The notes under the pieces: model-generated
Told to the model about the DNA's origin: nothing
What the model saw: the letters and a program-made list of their open reading frames with translations, nothing else
Database searches by the model: none
Position numbers and translations under genes: made by a program
Shown: positions 1 to 8,204 of the stretch, in pieces
How the letters are laid out: every line of letters begins with the position of its first letter
Position numbering within the stretch: the first letter of the stretch is position 1
Assembly: GCA_945787715.1 (NCBI GenBank)
Contig: CALZJE010000021.1
Location: 1 to 43,345, forward strand
Direction: 5' to 3'
Source of the DNA: an uncultured Ectothiorhodospiraceae bacterium
GTDB taxonomy: Bacteria > Pseudomonadota > Gammaproteobacteria > S012-40
Length of the DNA stretch: 43,345 nt

Positions 1-344
1 CCGATAGCAAATACACGTTTCCGATTGATATCGAACGCGTGAACAACGCCAAGTAAGCTATCAGAAACAACAACTAAACCGCCATAAGCAGCAACATCAT
101 AAGGTTTTGCAAATGATTGAGCTTGATCGGCTAACTCACCGGTTGCAAACGACTGAAATTCGTCCACCGCATTTTTTGCTTGCAAACTCGACGGATTTTT
201 TAAGGTTGTTTCAAAAACGACACGAGGAATCTCAGGCGCTGGAGGCCAATACTTTTGCCCGGTTTCGTCAACGGACGTAGTTGCACAAGCACCGAGACCA
301 ATTGCAATAAGTAAAAGGAGAATTTTGTCGAAATAAAATGGCAT
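1..344 (-). CDS. Lipoprotein, likely NHL/6-bladed beta-propeller type (3' end missing)
   Basis: The reading frame runs off the left edge, so only the N-terminal ~114 residues are visible. They begin with a short hydrophobic signal ending in a lipobox (LGAC, Cys20), so the product should be a lipid-anchored envelope protein. After it comes a YWPPxPExPR segment (residues 32-41), and later text such as KPYDVAAYGGLVVVSDS resembling one blade of an NHL-type propeller. From family knowledge, lipoproteins with this YWPP start plus NHL blades are common in Gammaproteobacteria, sometimes near cytochrome genes; their role is not settled. The start is ambiguous: ATG at 344 puts a lipoprotein signal at the N-terminus, while an in-frame ATG at 395 would add 17 residues. 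Neither has a convincing ribosome site. It lies 76 bases downstream of rpe on the same strand and may be co-transcribed with it. Confidence 0.7.
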   Translation of the reverse strand, partial: MPFYFDKILLLLIAIGLGACATTSVDETGQKYWPPAPEIPRVVFETTLKNPSSLQAKNAVDEFQSFATGELADQAQSFAKPYDVAAYGGLVVVSDSLLGVVHAFDINRKRVFAI

Positions 345-420
345 ACTTCGATGTGGGAGCAGGGTTATATGACGAAGGTGATTGCCGATGCTCATACTAA
401 GCACCGGCATCAACTATTTA

Positions 421-1095
421 TTATGCAGATGCTTTTGCGAGTTCTGCGCGCATTTGATCAATTGTTGCTTTGTAATCTTCAGTATTAAAGATGGCAGAGC
501 CGGCAACAAACGTATCTGCCCCTGCTGCCGCAATTTCACGAATATTGTCGATTTTAACACCACCATCAATTTCTAATCGGATGTCATAACCGCTTTCGTC
601 GATCAGCTTTCTTGCCTGGCGAAGTTTATCTAATGTTCCAGGAATAAATTTTTGTCCGCCAAAACCTGGGTTAACAGACATCAACAAAATCATATCAACC
701 TTATCCATCACATGCTCAAGGCAAGAAAGTGGAGTCGCTGGATTGAATACTAAACCTGATTTACACCCTAATTCACGAATCAAACCCAATGAACGATCAA
801 TATGCTCTGACGCTTCAGGATGAAAAGTAATATAACTAGCACCTGCTTTTGCGAAATCCGGAATGATGCGATCTACGGGTTTGACCATTAAATGCACATC
901 GATTTCAGCAGTTACACCATGACTTCTCAGTGCTTCACATACCAATGGCCCAATGGTTAAGTTTGGTACGTAATGATTATCCATAACATCGAAATGCACA
1001 ATATCAGCGCCTGCATCCAATACGTTTACTACTTCTTCACCTAGACGAGCAAAATCGGCAGATAAGATGGAGGGGGCAATTTTATAATCTGGCAT
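421..1095 (-). CDS. rpe: Ribulose-phosphate 3-epimerase
   Basis: This cytoplasmic (beta/alpha)8-barrel enzyme interconverts D-ribulose 5-phosphate and D-xylulose 5-phosphate in the pentose phosphate and Calvin pathways. The 224-residue length is normal. Family signatures are visible: [13 protein letters not shown] at the N-terminus, the metal/substrate segment [37 protein letters not shown], and [11 protein letters not shown]. The ATG at 1095 has an AGAGG ribosome site seven bases upstream. Here the gene is followed by a lipoprotein gene rather than the gph-trpE order seen in many gammaproteobacteria. Functionally it complements the tkt-gap-pgk-fba operon about 10 kb away. Confidence 0.97.
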   Translation of the reverse strand: MPDYKIAPSILSADFARLGEEVVNVLDAGADIVHFDVMDNHYVPNLTIGPLVCEALRSHGVTAEIDVHLMVKPVDRIIPDFAKAGASYITFHPEASEHIDRSLGLIRELGCKSGLVFNPATPLSCLEHVMDKVDMILLMSVNPGFGGQKFIPGTLDKLRQARKLIDESGYDIRLEIDGGVKIDNIREIAAAGADTFVAGSAIFNTEDYKATIDQMRAELAKASA

Positions 1096-1238
1096 GAGTT
1101 TAGCCTCTTGTTAAATAGCGAGCATTACAATTGATGAATAACACCAATTAATTAAGAATTTTGAACCGCAGACTTTACATGAATGATGCCTATTTTTCAG
1201 CTTTTTCTTTCCGTAACATGCTCATCCAGCAGTGGTTT

Positions 1239-2144
1239 ATGCTTAATAATTCGTCAACCAGCCCATTAAAACAACTTTTTGCCGCTGTAATCCTCATATC
1301 TAGCTTTCAAAATGTCTTTGCGAGCAATTACCTTTATGAATATGAATTTAGTGAAGCACTGAAAAAGCAGATACCGGAGAAGCAATTTGTCTGGCTGGAT
1401 AGTGGTACTGATCGCGATACATTATCCCTCCTTATCAAATCCCAATCACCTAAAGCAAAAGGGGCTATTATTATTCTCCCTGAGATAGGTCATCACCCGG
1501 ATTGGCCTAATGTAATTCACGATTTACGCTATACTCTTGCTCAATATGGCTGGGCAACATTATCAGTTCAGATGCCTGTAGACGTAGAACTGAACTATAA
1601 ACAGGCATATGAAGACGTTTACCAAACTGTTAAAAAACGCACCATTGCAGCGATAAAATATATCCAGGAGAACTCCCCTGACTACATCGTATTATTGGCA
1701 AGAGGAAAATCAGCGAATTTTGCTATTCGCTACATTGCAGAAATGCAAAATCTTGAGCAAGCAACACAGGCAGCACATGCGCTGGTGTTTATTGGTGCCT
1801 TTGACAGTGCATATTTGAAAACCAGTGACTACATGAAAAGCATCGCTATTCCAATGCTCGATATTTTTGCCGAGAAAGATCACAAATATGTGCTGGAGTC
1901 TGCCACTGCACGAGTCGTAGCTGCTAGATTTGCTGCAAAACTAAAAAGCGACCCCCAAAATTTGACAAGTTCACACAAGGTGCAACAACTTATTATCAAT
2001 AAAACCGGTAATCTACGTTTTCGACAAATCGTAATTCCTGGTGCAAACGCCTTATTCACGGCTCAATCTGACACATTAATCAAGGCAATCAGAGGATGGT
2101 TACAAGTACACTCAAGTCAGAAGAAAGTTGTCGTTCAAAATTAA
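1239..2144 (+). CDS. DUF3530 family protein (alpha/beta-hydrolase-like, secreted)
   Basis: About 301 residues from the chosen ATG. That start gives a clean signal peptide (hydrophobic stretch LFAAVILISSF, likely cleavage after VFA). An in-frame ATG at 1179 or a TTG at 1161 would add a long uncharacteristic N-terminus; none of the starts has a good ribosome site. The core segment GAIIILPEIGHHPDWPNVIHD followed by LAQYGWATLSVQMP is the recognisable DUF3530 signature. The fold resembles alpha/beta hydrolases, and the segment VLLARGKSANFA sits where the nucleophile elbow would be, with Ser in GKSAN. The substrate is unknown. It is divergent from rpe, with a 143-base intergenic region available for both promoters. 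Confidence 0.8.
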   Translation: MLNNSSTSPLKQLFAAVILISSFQNVFASNYLYEYEFSEALKKQIPEKQFVWLDSGTDRDTLSLLIKSQSPKAKGAIIILPEIGHHPDWPNVIHDLRYTLAQYGWATLSVQMPVDVELNYKQAYEDVYQTVKKRTIAAIKYIQENSPDYIVLLARGKSANFAIRYIAEMQNLEQATQAAHALVFIGAFDSAYLKTSDYMKSIAIPMLDIFAEKDHKYVLESATARVVAARFAAKLKSDPQNLTSSHKVQQLIINKTGNLRFRQIVIPGANALFTAQSDTLIKAIRGWLQVHSSQKKVVVQN

Positions 2145-2262
2145 TTCAGATGGCATTATACCGTTGAAAATAATAAACACTAAACTAAAGCACTAAACTA
2201 CAGCTGCAATATTAGCTATCATATGCACTTGACCTTTTCAACAGCTAACACACCATTACCCC

Positions 2263-4827
2263 ATGAATAAACGAAAAATCAGCTTACTGCTTCAAATAAC
2301 TAGCCTTCTGCTTTTTATGTGGGTGAGTTTTTCAGCACACTCAGAAAGATACATAGAAGAGTTAGTAGACGTAGCAGAAATAAACGCGATTAACGCGCAG
2401 GGTACAATAATTGGCAAAAGTCATTCGAACGAACCATTTGTTTGGCGTTTAGATAAAGAGACCAATAAATACGAGAACTCATCTGAACGCAGCGGTTTTG
2501 AAATATTAATCGCAACATTTCCGGTTTTCGATCTCCATCTTACCGATATCAGTAATGAATTATCCTCAGGCACTGGCGGTAATATCACCGGCTGGTATAC
2601 GGATGAAAACGGTATCACTCAAAGTATATTGTGGTTCCCGGTAGAAGACGATAGGAATGTATTTAATTACGAGGCAGTTACCTTGCCACCACATCAAGCA
2701 TTTGCACCTTTTTGCTCTACCGAACCCACAAATGACTTTCCAGTACCGGAATGTATGCGACCAAAAGATGCACAGCTAATTATAGACGCAACTCAATGTA
2801 CACAAAATGCTAGCCGTGCTGGTGGCGAACCTATTTTAAAAGGTCCTGCTGCTAACTGTGATACAAACAATATAATCCCACTTTGTGAATATCGCCTCAA
2901 ACGAAATGAAACAGATAGACAATTTGTTGAAAATGATAATCTGGGACAAGCAAGGCTAGTTATTAGTTATGACTATGTAGAAAATCCATTGTTTACAAAT
3001 CAAAGCTGTATAACAGAAGAGCATGCCAAGCTAGTCACTCTCGCCATGCAGTGTGATAATAGCAGCTGGACATGGGATGGAGAGAGTGTAACCATCGATC
3101 CCATAGTAATTCAGTGTGACCATGGTAGCAAAGCCGTTGGCATTAATAATGATAATTTGGTGATTGGTGAATCAATCAATAAAGCAGATACAACATTAAC
3201 TAGCCGACCTGTATTCTGGCTGAAAACCGGAAGCGCTTCAACAGAAGGAAGCGATGCGTTTACTACAACAGATTTAGGTGTCTCTCGTAAAGACATTTCC
3301 ACCGAAGAACAATTAGCACTAAAGGAGGAACCAGATCCCGACCCAAAAGCCAAAGAAGGCGATACTGTATTTTACGAATACCAACACATATTCGAAACCA
3401 ATTATCGTGAAGGCAATACAAGCGTTATTGAAAAGAGAAGCAATAACATTGCTGGGATGTTAAGAATTAAAGAAGAAGACACATTACTCGCACCTGTTCA
3501 TTGGTTTGCAAGCAGTGCAACAGGCACACAGCCCATTCCTCTTTATAAACCTAACAATGAGGATAACGACGAACTACCTTTTACTAATGAAGATGTGGTC
3601 ACAACAGGCATCTCCCTTGGCTTCGTATCAGGTTGGTATGTAGATGATGACTCTGAAGTGAAGCCAGCTCTTTGGGCGTTAAAAATAGACACCATTGGTG
3701 AAGGTGACGACAGAGAGGACATTACCAGTTTCCCTCCCCTCAAAATAGACGAGGTCGCTCTGCTTGAGGGCAGTAAAAGAGGAAAAATTCAGCGCAGGCA
3801 TGGCTTTGAGTCTATAGGCACTAGTAAAGTCATTGCCGATCAAAATGGCATTGAGGATCGGGCATTTTATGATACAGGTAAAAGTAACTGTGGAATGCAG
3901 GATCTTAACGGCTTACTTGTAAACGAAAAATCGCTTGATGAATTAGTGCTAACAGATGCTTACAATATTTCTTCAGGGTCAAATTCTTCATATATATTGG
4001 CCCGTGGAACAAACCCTGGCACATCTGAGGCAAACCTTTATGTTTTAAAGCCAGAAGATGTTTATGTGGATCTGGAAGTATCAATCGTTGCCGACAGAAA
4101 AGCCCTAACAGTCGGTGATAAACATAAATATTTCGTAACCGTTAAAAACAATGGCAAGCCCGATGAAGATACACCAGAAAACTTCGCAACCTGCATTATT
4201 GTGACCATCCAGGCGACAGTATATGAAGGTGAACCAGAGCCTGGCCAACCCGTTAAGGAGTTAGCTGGCGGTCTAACTTTCCTTGATTATGACTCTGAAG
4301 AAGACATTTTTTGCGACATAAGCGTTATTAGCATCACCTGCGGTATCGAAAGAATGGACCCAGGCAAAGAAATAAGCATCATTATCAATACTAAGGCTAG
4401 GCCATTACTTGCCGATAGAACCATACGAGCAACGGCAACTGTTACATCAAAAACAGAGAAAGAGAAAACATCTACTAGCGCAAATAATTCAAAGAGCATA
4501 TTCACGGATGTGAAACGAGAAGGCTGCTTTATTGCCACTGCAGCGTATGGCTCCTATCTCTCACCAGAGGTGAAAAGCTTAAGAGAATTTCGAGACAGGG
4601 TGTTGTTGGCAACGGAACCAGGGAGGCAGTTTGTCTCACTCTACTATGACTTATCTCCAGCTTTAGCTGATATTATTCAAAAAAATGAAACAATAAGAAC
4701 AGCAACAAGGTGGGCGTTAACTCCATTAGTTTATACGGTGAACTATCCAATCACTGCTTTATTATTATTTACTGCAATCTTGTTTTCTACTCATCGTTTA
4801 CGACGAAAATGTAAATTAAATTATTGA
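2263..4827 (+). CDS. Secreted DUF3466/HAF-like protein with DUF11-like domain and CFI-box C-terminus
   Basis: 854 residues. An N-terminal signal (residues ~1-27) is followed by a long region with phrases typical of HAF/DUF3466 repeats: [11 protein letters not shown]...[20 protein letters not shown]...PVFWLK, and DLNGLLV...[11 protein letters not shown]. Around residues 605-750 lies a DUF11/CARDB-like beta-sandwich ([30 protein letters not shown]). The C-terminus carries [10 protein letters not shown] (Cys755) then [10 protein letters not shown], a set of residues I associate with the NCBI CFI-box-CTERM domain. It ends in a hydrophobic segment and a basic tail (HRLRRKCK), which suggests C-terminal membrane anchoring or sorting. 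Many paired cysteines in the N-terminal half fit an oxidising, extracytoplasmic location. The function is unknown; a surface or exported role is inferred. Confidence 0.75.
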   Translation: MNKRKISLLLQITSLLLFMWVSFSAHSERYIEELVDVAEINAINAQGTIIGKSHSNEPFVWRLDKETNKYENSSERSGFEILIATFPVFDLHLTDISNELSSGTGGNITGWYTDENGITQSILWFPVEDDRNVFNYEAVTLPPHQAFAPFCSTEPTNDFPVPECMRPKDAQLIIDATQCTQNASRAGGEPILKGPAANCDTNNIIPLCEYRLKRNETDRQFVENDNLGQARLVISYDYVENPLFTNQSCITEEHAKLVTLAMQCDNSSWTWDGESVTIDPIVIQCDHGSKAVGINNDNLVIGESINKADTTLTSRPVFWLKTGSASTEGSDAFTTTDLGVSRKDISTEEQLALKEEPDPDPKAKEGDTVFYEYQHIFETNYREGNTSVIEKRSNNIAGMLRIKEEDTLLAPVHWFASSATGTQPIPLYKPNNEDNDELPFTNEDVVTTGISLGFVSGWYVDDDSEVKPALWALKIDTIGEGDDREDITSFPPLKIDEVALLEGSKRGKIQRRHGFESIGTSKVIADQNGIEDRAFYDTGKSNCGMQDLNGLLVNEKSLDELVLTDAYNISSGSNSSYILARGTNPGTSEANLYVLKPEDVYVDLEVSIVADRKALTVGDKHKYFVTVKNNGKPDEDTPENFATCIIVTIQATVYEGEPEPGQPVKELAGGLTFLDYDSEEDIFCDISVISITCGIERMDPGKEISIIINTKARPLLADRTIRATATVTSKTEKEKTSTSANNSKSIFTDVKREGCFIATAAYGSYLSPEVKSLREFRDRVLLATEPGRQFVSLYYDLSPALADIIQKNETIRTATRWALTPLVYTVNYPITALLLFTAILFSTHRLRRKCKLNY

Positions 4828-4857
4828 ATGTAGAGTACTATGGGCTTTTGCAATTCC

Positions 4858-4883
4858 CCCGGATAATTTATATATCATCCGGG
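4858..4883. terminator. Hairpin between convergent genes
   Basis: Arms CCCGGAT (4858-4864) and ATCCGGG (4877-4883) enclose a 12-base AT-rich loop, between the stop of the CFI-box gene and the stop of the DUF302 gene. There is no strong T-run on either side, so it is a plausible but weak terminator. Confidence 0.4.
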
Positions 4884-4892
4884 AGAAATAAA

Positions 4893-5279
4893 TTATTTCA
4901 AATTATTCATCACTCGTTCAAGCTTGCCACGCACTTCCATCGCCAACGCTTCAACACCATCCATTTGCACCAATCCTAAAACTGATTTGGGATCCATGAA
5001 ATTTACCGTGACAGAACCATCATCTTCCTCTCTCACCAATACATTACAGGGTAATAACAAACCAATATCAGGATCTGCATTTATCGCTTGATTTGCTAAC
5101 ACAGGATTGCAAGCACCCAAAATAGTATAGGGGCGACGATCCACATCGATTTTTTTCTTTAGCGTTGCTTTTACATCAATCTCTGTTAAAACACCAAAGC
5201 CTTCTTCTTTTAATGCTTCTGTAACCTGTTCTATCGCTTCTTGAAAGCCGCAAGAAACTGAAGTGCCAAAACCGTACAT
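4893..5279 (-). CDS. DUF302 domain protein
   Basis: 128 residues, with no signal peptide from this start. The whole protein matches the DUF302 pattern: an N-terminal FGTSVSCGFQEAIEQVTEALKEEGFGVLTEIDVKATLKKKI segment, then YTILGACNPVLANQAINADPDIGLLLPCNVLVRE and a C-terminal helix. DUF302 is an uncharacterised fold often encoded near sulfur, metal or redox genes; Cys residues sit in GACNP and LLPCNV. The gene follows the CusF-like gene by 54 bases on the same strand, which suggests a two-gene unit with a possible metal or redox link. An AAAGGAGAG ribosome site lies just upstream of the ATG. Confidence 0.9.
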   Translation of the reverse strand: MYGFGTSVSCGFQEAIEQVTEALKEEGFGVLTEIDVKATLKKKIDVDRRPYTILGACNPVLANQAINADPDIGLLLPCNVLVREEDDGSVTVNFMDPKSVLGLVQMDGVEALAMEVRGKLERVMNNLK

Positions 5280-5333
5280 AAACTCTCCTTTTGAGCTTGT
5301 TCACAAGTATTACTATAATTATAGATCACATCA

Positions 5334-5639
5334 TCATTGAATTTCAGAAATAATGAGATATCCGAAATCATCTACCGTAAGAACGAACTTTACCTTTTGC
5401 CCAATTTTTATTTTTGCAAGCATCGCAACATCTTTAACAGGAAAATCCATTGTCATAGCAGACATCCCCATTGATTCAATGGGTTCATGACTGATGCTAA
5501 TAATCTTGGCTTTGTTATCAATAGCGTTAACTACACCAATTGCGATATGTTTTTCACTCGCGATAAGGCTAGTTGCGAAAAACAAGTAGAGTATAAAGAT
5601 CCAATTTGTTTGCCTATGCATCTTTTGATTTATCATCAT
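5334..5639 (-). CDS. CusF-like periplasmic copper/silver-binding protein
   Basis: 101 residues with a signal peptide (residues ~10-28, cleavage probably after LIAS). The mature part matches the CusF fold: VVNAIDNKAKIISISHEPI, then SMGMSAMTMDFPV, then KIGQKVKFVLTV. In E. coli CusF, Cu(I)/Ag(I) is held by His, two Met and a cation-pi Trp. Here the aligned residues are His51, Met62 and Met64, but the Trp position is Met59, with an extra Met57 nearby. No CusCBA efflux genes are in view; the only partner is the downstream DUF302 gene. The start could also be the second ATG (5636) or Met7 (5621); the ribosome site is weak. Confidence 0.85.
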   Translation of the reverse strand: MMINQKMHRQTNWIFILYLFFATSLIASEKHIAIGVVNAIDNKAKIISISHEPIESMGMSAMTMDFPVKDVAMLAKIKIGQKVKFVLTVDDFGYLIISEIQ

Positions 5640-5993
5640 TAATATCCATCAAAATAATTAAGCGCTAAAATCTACTGCAGAATTATGATTTTACTACCAA
5701 TGCAAAAAATATAATTAAAACACTACAATCGTTATAATATTTCTTTGCCATTTTAATTTCAGTATAAGGAATGGAATACTATAACATTTGTCAGTTGCAC
5801 TCTGATTTAGTTTCTCTTTAGACGTTCTTATTGAGGGAAAACACAGCGCTAGCTGAATAAAAGCGAGTGTTTTTCGATTAAATAATACTCAAAGAGGAGC
5901 AGAAATAGAAAAGCTAACTTTGAATGTTATTCCGCTCCTTAAGCATGATCAGCAACAAACCGCTATCCATTCATACTTCCTCATAATACTGTC
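5640..5993. other. Intergenic region, no gene seen
   Basis: 354 bases, very AT-rich, between the divergent CusF-like gene and the cysteine-motif gene. It presumably holds both promoters. An imperfect inverted repeat (AGGAGC at 5895-5900, GCTCCT at 5934-5939) lies about 55 bases before the rightward gene. No known operator or riboswitch was recognised. Confidence 0.6.
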
Positions 5994-6698
5994 ATGCCTC
6001 AACAAGAAAACAATTATATTTTACAATACAAAATCCGCTCTGGCACAAATGTGATCCTGGATTATTGTTTTGTGGATTCTAAAGATGGGATAACACTTCA
6101 TCAAGACAATACATTGCCAAACTCAGAATGGACTAAACTAGAGCATGAAAAATGTACAAATTGTACGCTGGTTGCAGCTGAACACCCAAACTGTCCAGCT
6201 GCGGAAAACCTGTCACTGCTCATCAATGATTGCGAGCAAACAATATCATTTGAAACAGTAGAGCTGGAGGTTGTCTCAAGACAAAGGACCACTTACGCAA
6301 CAACTAGCGCTCAAAGAGCACTAAGTTCTCTCGTTGGATTAGTAATGGCGACAAGTGAATGCCCCCATACTCAATTTTTTCGACCCATGGCGCAGTTTCA
6401 TCTTCCGCTTTCTAGCCAGGAAGAAACAACATATCGTGCAATTTCTACTTACTTGCTCACTCAATTTTTAAAAAACCAACAAGGACAGGATGCTAGTTAC
6501 GACCTATCTGGATTAGTAAACATCTATAACAACATGCACACTGTTAACTTGCATATGAGCAAACGAATAAAAAATGCAATTGATAGTGATACTGCAATTA
6601 ACGCTATGGTTATTCTCGACACATTGGCAATTACACTTCCCAACTATCTTGAAGAAGAACTAAATAAACTCAGTCCTTATTTTTCTAAATTACTTTAA
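5994..6698 (+). CDS. Uncharacterised cysteine-motif protein (DUF6901-like)
   Basis: 234 residues, no signal peptide or membrane segment. It has an N-terminal beta-rich part, then a cysteine cluster Cys54-x2-Cys57-x9-Cys67 followed by PAAENL, and a C-terminal helical part with the phrase ATSECPHTQFFRPMAQFHLPLSSQEETTYRA. I recognise these phrases from an uncharacterised proteobacterial family (WTKLEHxKCxNC..., HPxCPxA..., ATSxCPH...MAxFHLP), which I believe is catalogued as DUF6901; that name is from memory. The cysteine cluster could bind zinc or iron-sulfur or act in redox chemistry, but this is inference. The gene is convergent with the ODP/chemoreceptor/phosphatase operon and shares a terminator with it. 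Confidence 0.75.
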   Translation: MPQQENNYILQYKIRSGTNVILDYCFVDSKDGITLHQDNTLPNSEWTKLEHEKCTNCTLVAAEHPNCPAAENLSLLINDCEQTISFETVELEVVSRQRTTYATTSAQRALSSLVGLVMATSECPHTQFFRPMAQFHLPLSSQEETTYRAISTYLLTQFLKNQQGQDASYDLSGLVNIYNNMHTVNLHMSKRIKNAIDSDTAINAMVILDTLAITLPNYLEEELNKLSPYFSKLL

Positions 6699-6725
6699 CC
6701 TAGAAAAATCAGATCATAAAAAAAA

Positions 6726-6746
6726 GCCTGCAATATAGATGCAGGC
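6726..6746. terminator. Bidirectional rho-independent terminator
   Basis: Arms GCCTGCA (6726-6732) and TGCAGGC (6740-6746) have a 7-base loop. A run of A precedes and ATTTAT follows, so it can end transcripts from the cysteine-motif gene on the right-going strand and the ODP operon on the left-going strand. Confidence 0.85.
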
Positions 6747-6774
6747 ATTTATACTTTTAAATTGATAGTGACAT

Positions 6775-7506
6775 TTAAGCGATGGCTGTACCAACTTCCA
6801 ACGCTTCAAACCAATCGAGAAAGCGGCCTACATTTTCACCTTTAAATAATCGGCCGTGTTGTGGCGCGAGAATCTCTATATCCAAATCACGTACTCTATT
6901 CACCCAATCATTCTTCGCTCTGTTAGATGGCATCCAGCGTTGATGAAACATCTTCATTTTATTTATATGCTCATCAAAATCATCAACAAACATATCAGCA
7001 CCGGGCGGCTCCAAAGCAGCGCCCACATCACCACTCATCAGTATTTTTGCGGCAGGATCATAGACATGAAAATTTCCCGACGAATGCAAATAATGCGCAG
7101 GCACCATATTCAACTTTACTGAACCTAAATGAATTTCACCACCCTCATCAGGAATAGGCTCATATTGAATATTATTCAAGCCAAAATGGCGTATGAAACC
7201 TTCCCATATCCACGGTGCATGAAGCCGTCCGTTAGGGAGCGCTTGATCCCACAATCCAAGTGAAGAAATGATATCGGGATCTTGATGCGATGCGAATAAA
7301 TCTGTAATTTGATCAACTGATACATGATGTAACACCGCGCTCAGCATACTCGAGAATATTTCAATACCACCAGGATCGAGTAATAAAGCTCTATCATCAA
7401 CACGTATTAAATATTGATTGGTATCAATTATTCCGTCAGGTTTTTCTGGGTCTCTTCCAAACACAATCCACTGATGTCGTTGATCATATATATTAGTCGC
7501 TTTCAT
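6775..7506 (-). CDS. ODP-type metallo-beta-lactamase-fold di-iron protein
   Basis: 243 residues from ATG 7506, chosen because AAAGGAAA lies 8-9 bases upstream; a longer frame to 7593 would lie inside the preceding gene. Metal-site residues are visible: His74-x-Asp76-x-Asp78 (SHQDPDI), His138/His141 (AHYLHSSGNF), Asp160 (SGDVGA) and His217 (PQHGRLF). This is the flavodiiron-like beta-lactamase fold without a flavodoxin domain. The HQDPD form, with Asp for the usual Glu and Ile for the last His, is characteristic of the ODP family, whose Treponema member binds oxygen at a di-iron site and feeds chemotaxis. It overlaps the chemoreceptor-like gene by 14 bases, so the two are translationally coupled. 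An oxygen or peroxide sensory role is inferred from family and context. Confidence 0.85.
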   Translation of the reverse strand: MKATNIYDQRHQWIVFGRDPEKPDGIIDTNQYLIRVDDRALLLDPGGIEIFSSMLSAVLHHVSVDQITDLFASHQDPDIISSLGLWDQALPNGRLHAPWIWEGFIRHFGLNNIQYEPIPDEGGEIHLGSVKLNMVPAHYLHSSGNFHVYDPAAKILMSGDVGAALEPPGADMFVDDFDEHINKMKMFHQRWMPSNRAKNDWVNRVRDLDIEILAPQHGRLFKGENVGRFLDWFEALEVGTAIA

Positions 7507-8128
7507 CTTGGGAATTTCCTTTCCATTGTTGAATTGCGCTATCCAAGCGTTGCTCTGAGGAATTAACTCGATCTCGTATTGTTGCACACGCACTTTCTAT
7601 ATCGTTAGCAATCGACTCCAGATTAGAGCGATACTCTTCTGCATTGACCGCCTCAATTCTTGAGTTACATACAATAACACTGGCGACGGACATTTTTTTT
7701 GAAATTTCATCCATGAGATTTTTTAGCTTTCTTGCATAACTATAAAGCTTAACGTGTTCTTCATGTTGATTTTGTTTCAGCTTATTAACAGATTCATCTA
7801 ACGAAGAAATATATTTCGCATCCGATGCTGTTTCAGTCACTTTTTGAAATTTTTCAACTGCATCTCTAATTCTCAATTCATTGATTGCGATACGTGATAG
7901 CTCGATAGAATCTTTATTAATCAAATTGACGAGTTTCATTGTCTCAATTGACATTTCGTCGATGAAATCTGTGATTGGAGAAAAGCCTCTTGCTTTCACA
8001 CCTGCTCTGTTTGCAATAGCTTTTGCATTCTTCACACTGATAGACATTGCTCGCGCAACACCTCCAACGACATACAATTCAGCAGCTACACTGGTGGAAG
8101 ATACAAAAGCGGCTTCTTTAGTTATCAT
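7493..8128 (-). CDS. Soluble chemoreceptor-like (MCP-related) coiled-coil protein
   Basis: 211 residues from ATG 8128; a GTG at 8185 would add 19 residues. There is no membrane segment, HAMP domain or ligand domain. Residues 34-65 (NAKAIANRAGVKARGFS, then ITDFIDEMSIET) align by eye with the signalling hairpin tip of methyl-accepting proteins (NAxxEAARAGExGRGFxVVAxEVRxLxxxT). A second, weaker copy appears at residues 155-180 (NSRIEAVNAEEYRSNLESIANDIES). The rest is heptad-rich helix. It may therefore be a degenerate cytoplasmic chemoreceptor that couples the ODP partner to a CheA/CheW-like kinase, or a scaffold that no longer does so. It lies between an HPt-REC-PP2C gene (76-base gap) and the ODP gene (overlap). 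Confidence 0.72.
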   Translation of the reverse strand: MITKEAAFVSSTSVAAELYVVGGVARAMSISVKNAKAIANRAGVKARGFSPITDFIDEMSIETMKLVNLINKDSIELSRIAINELRIRDAVEKFQKVTETASDAKYISSLDESVNKLKQNQHEEHVKLYSYARKLKNLMDEISKKMSVASVIVCNSRIEAVNAEEYRSNLESIANDIESACATIRDRVNSSEQRLDSAIQQWKGNSQDESD

Positions 8129-8204
8129 AATACAAGTTATAATTCCCTGAAAATTTCGTTCACTAAATAAATAGACTGAACACACTTGTAATCGACAGCT
8201 AGCA

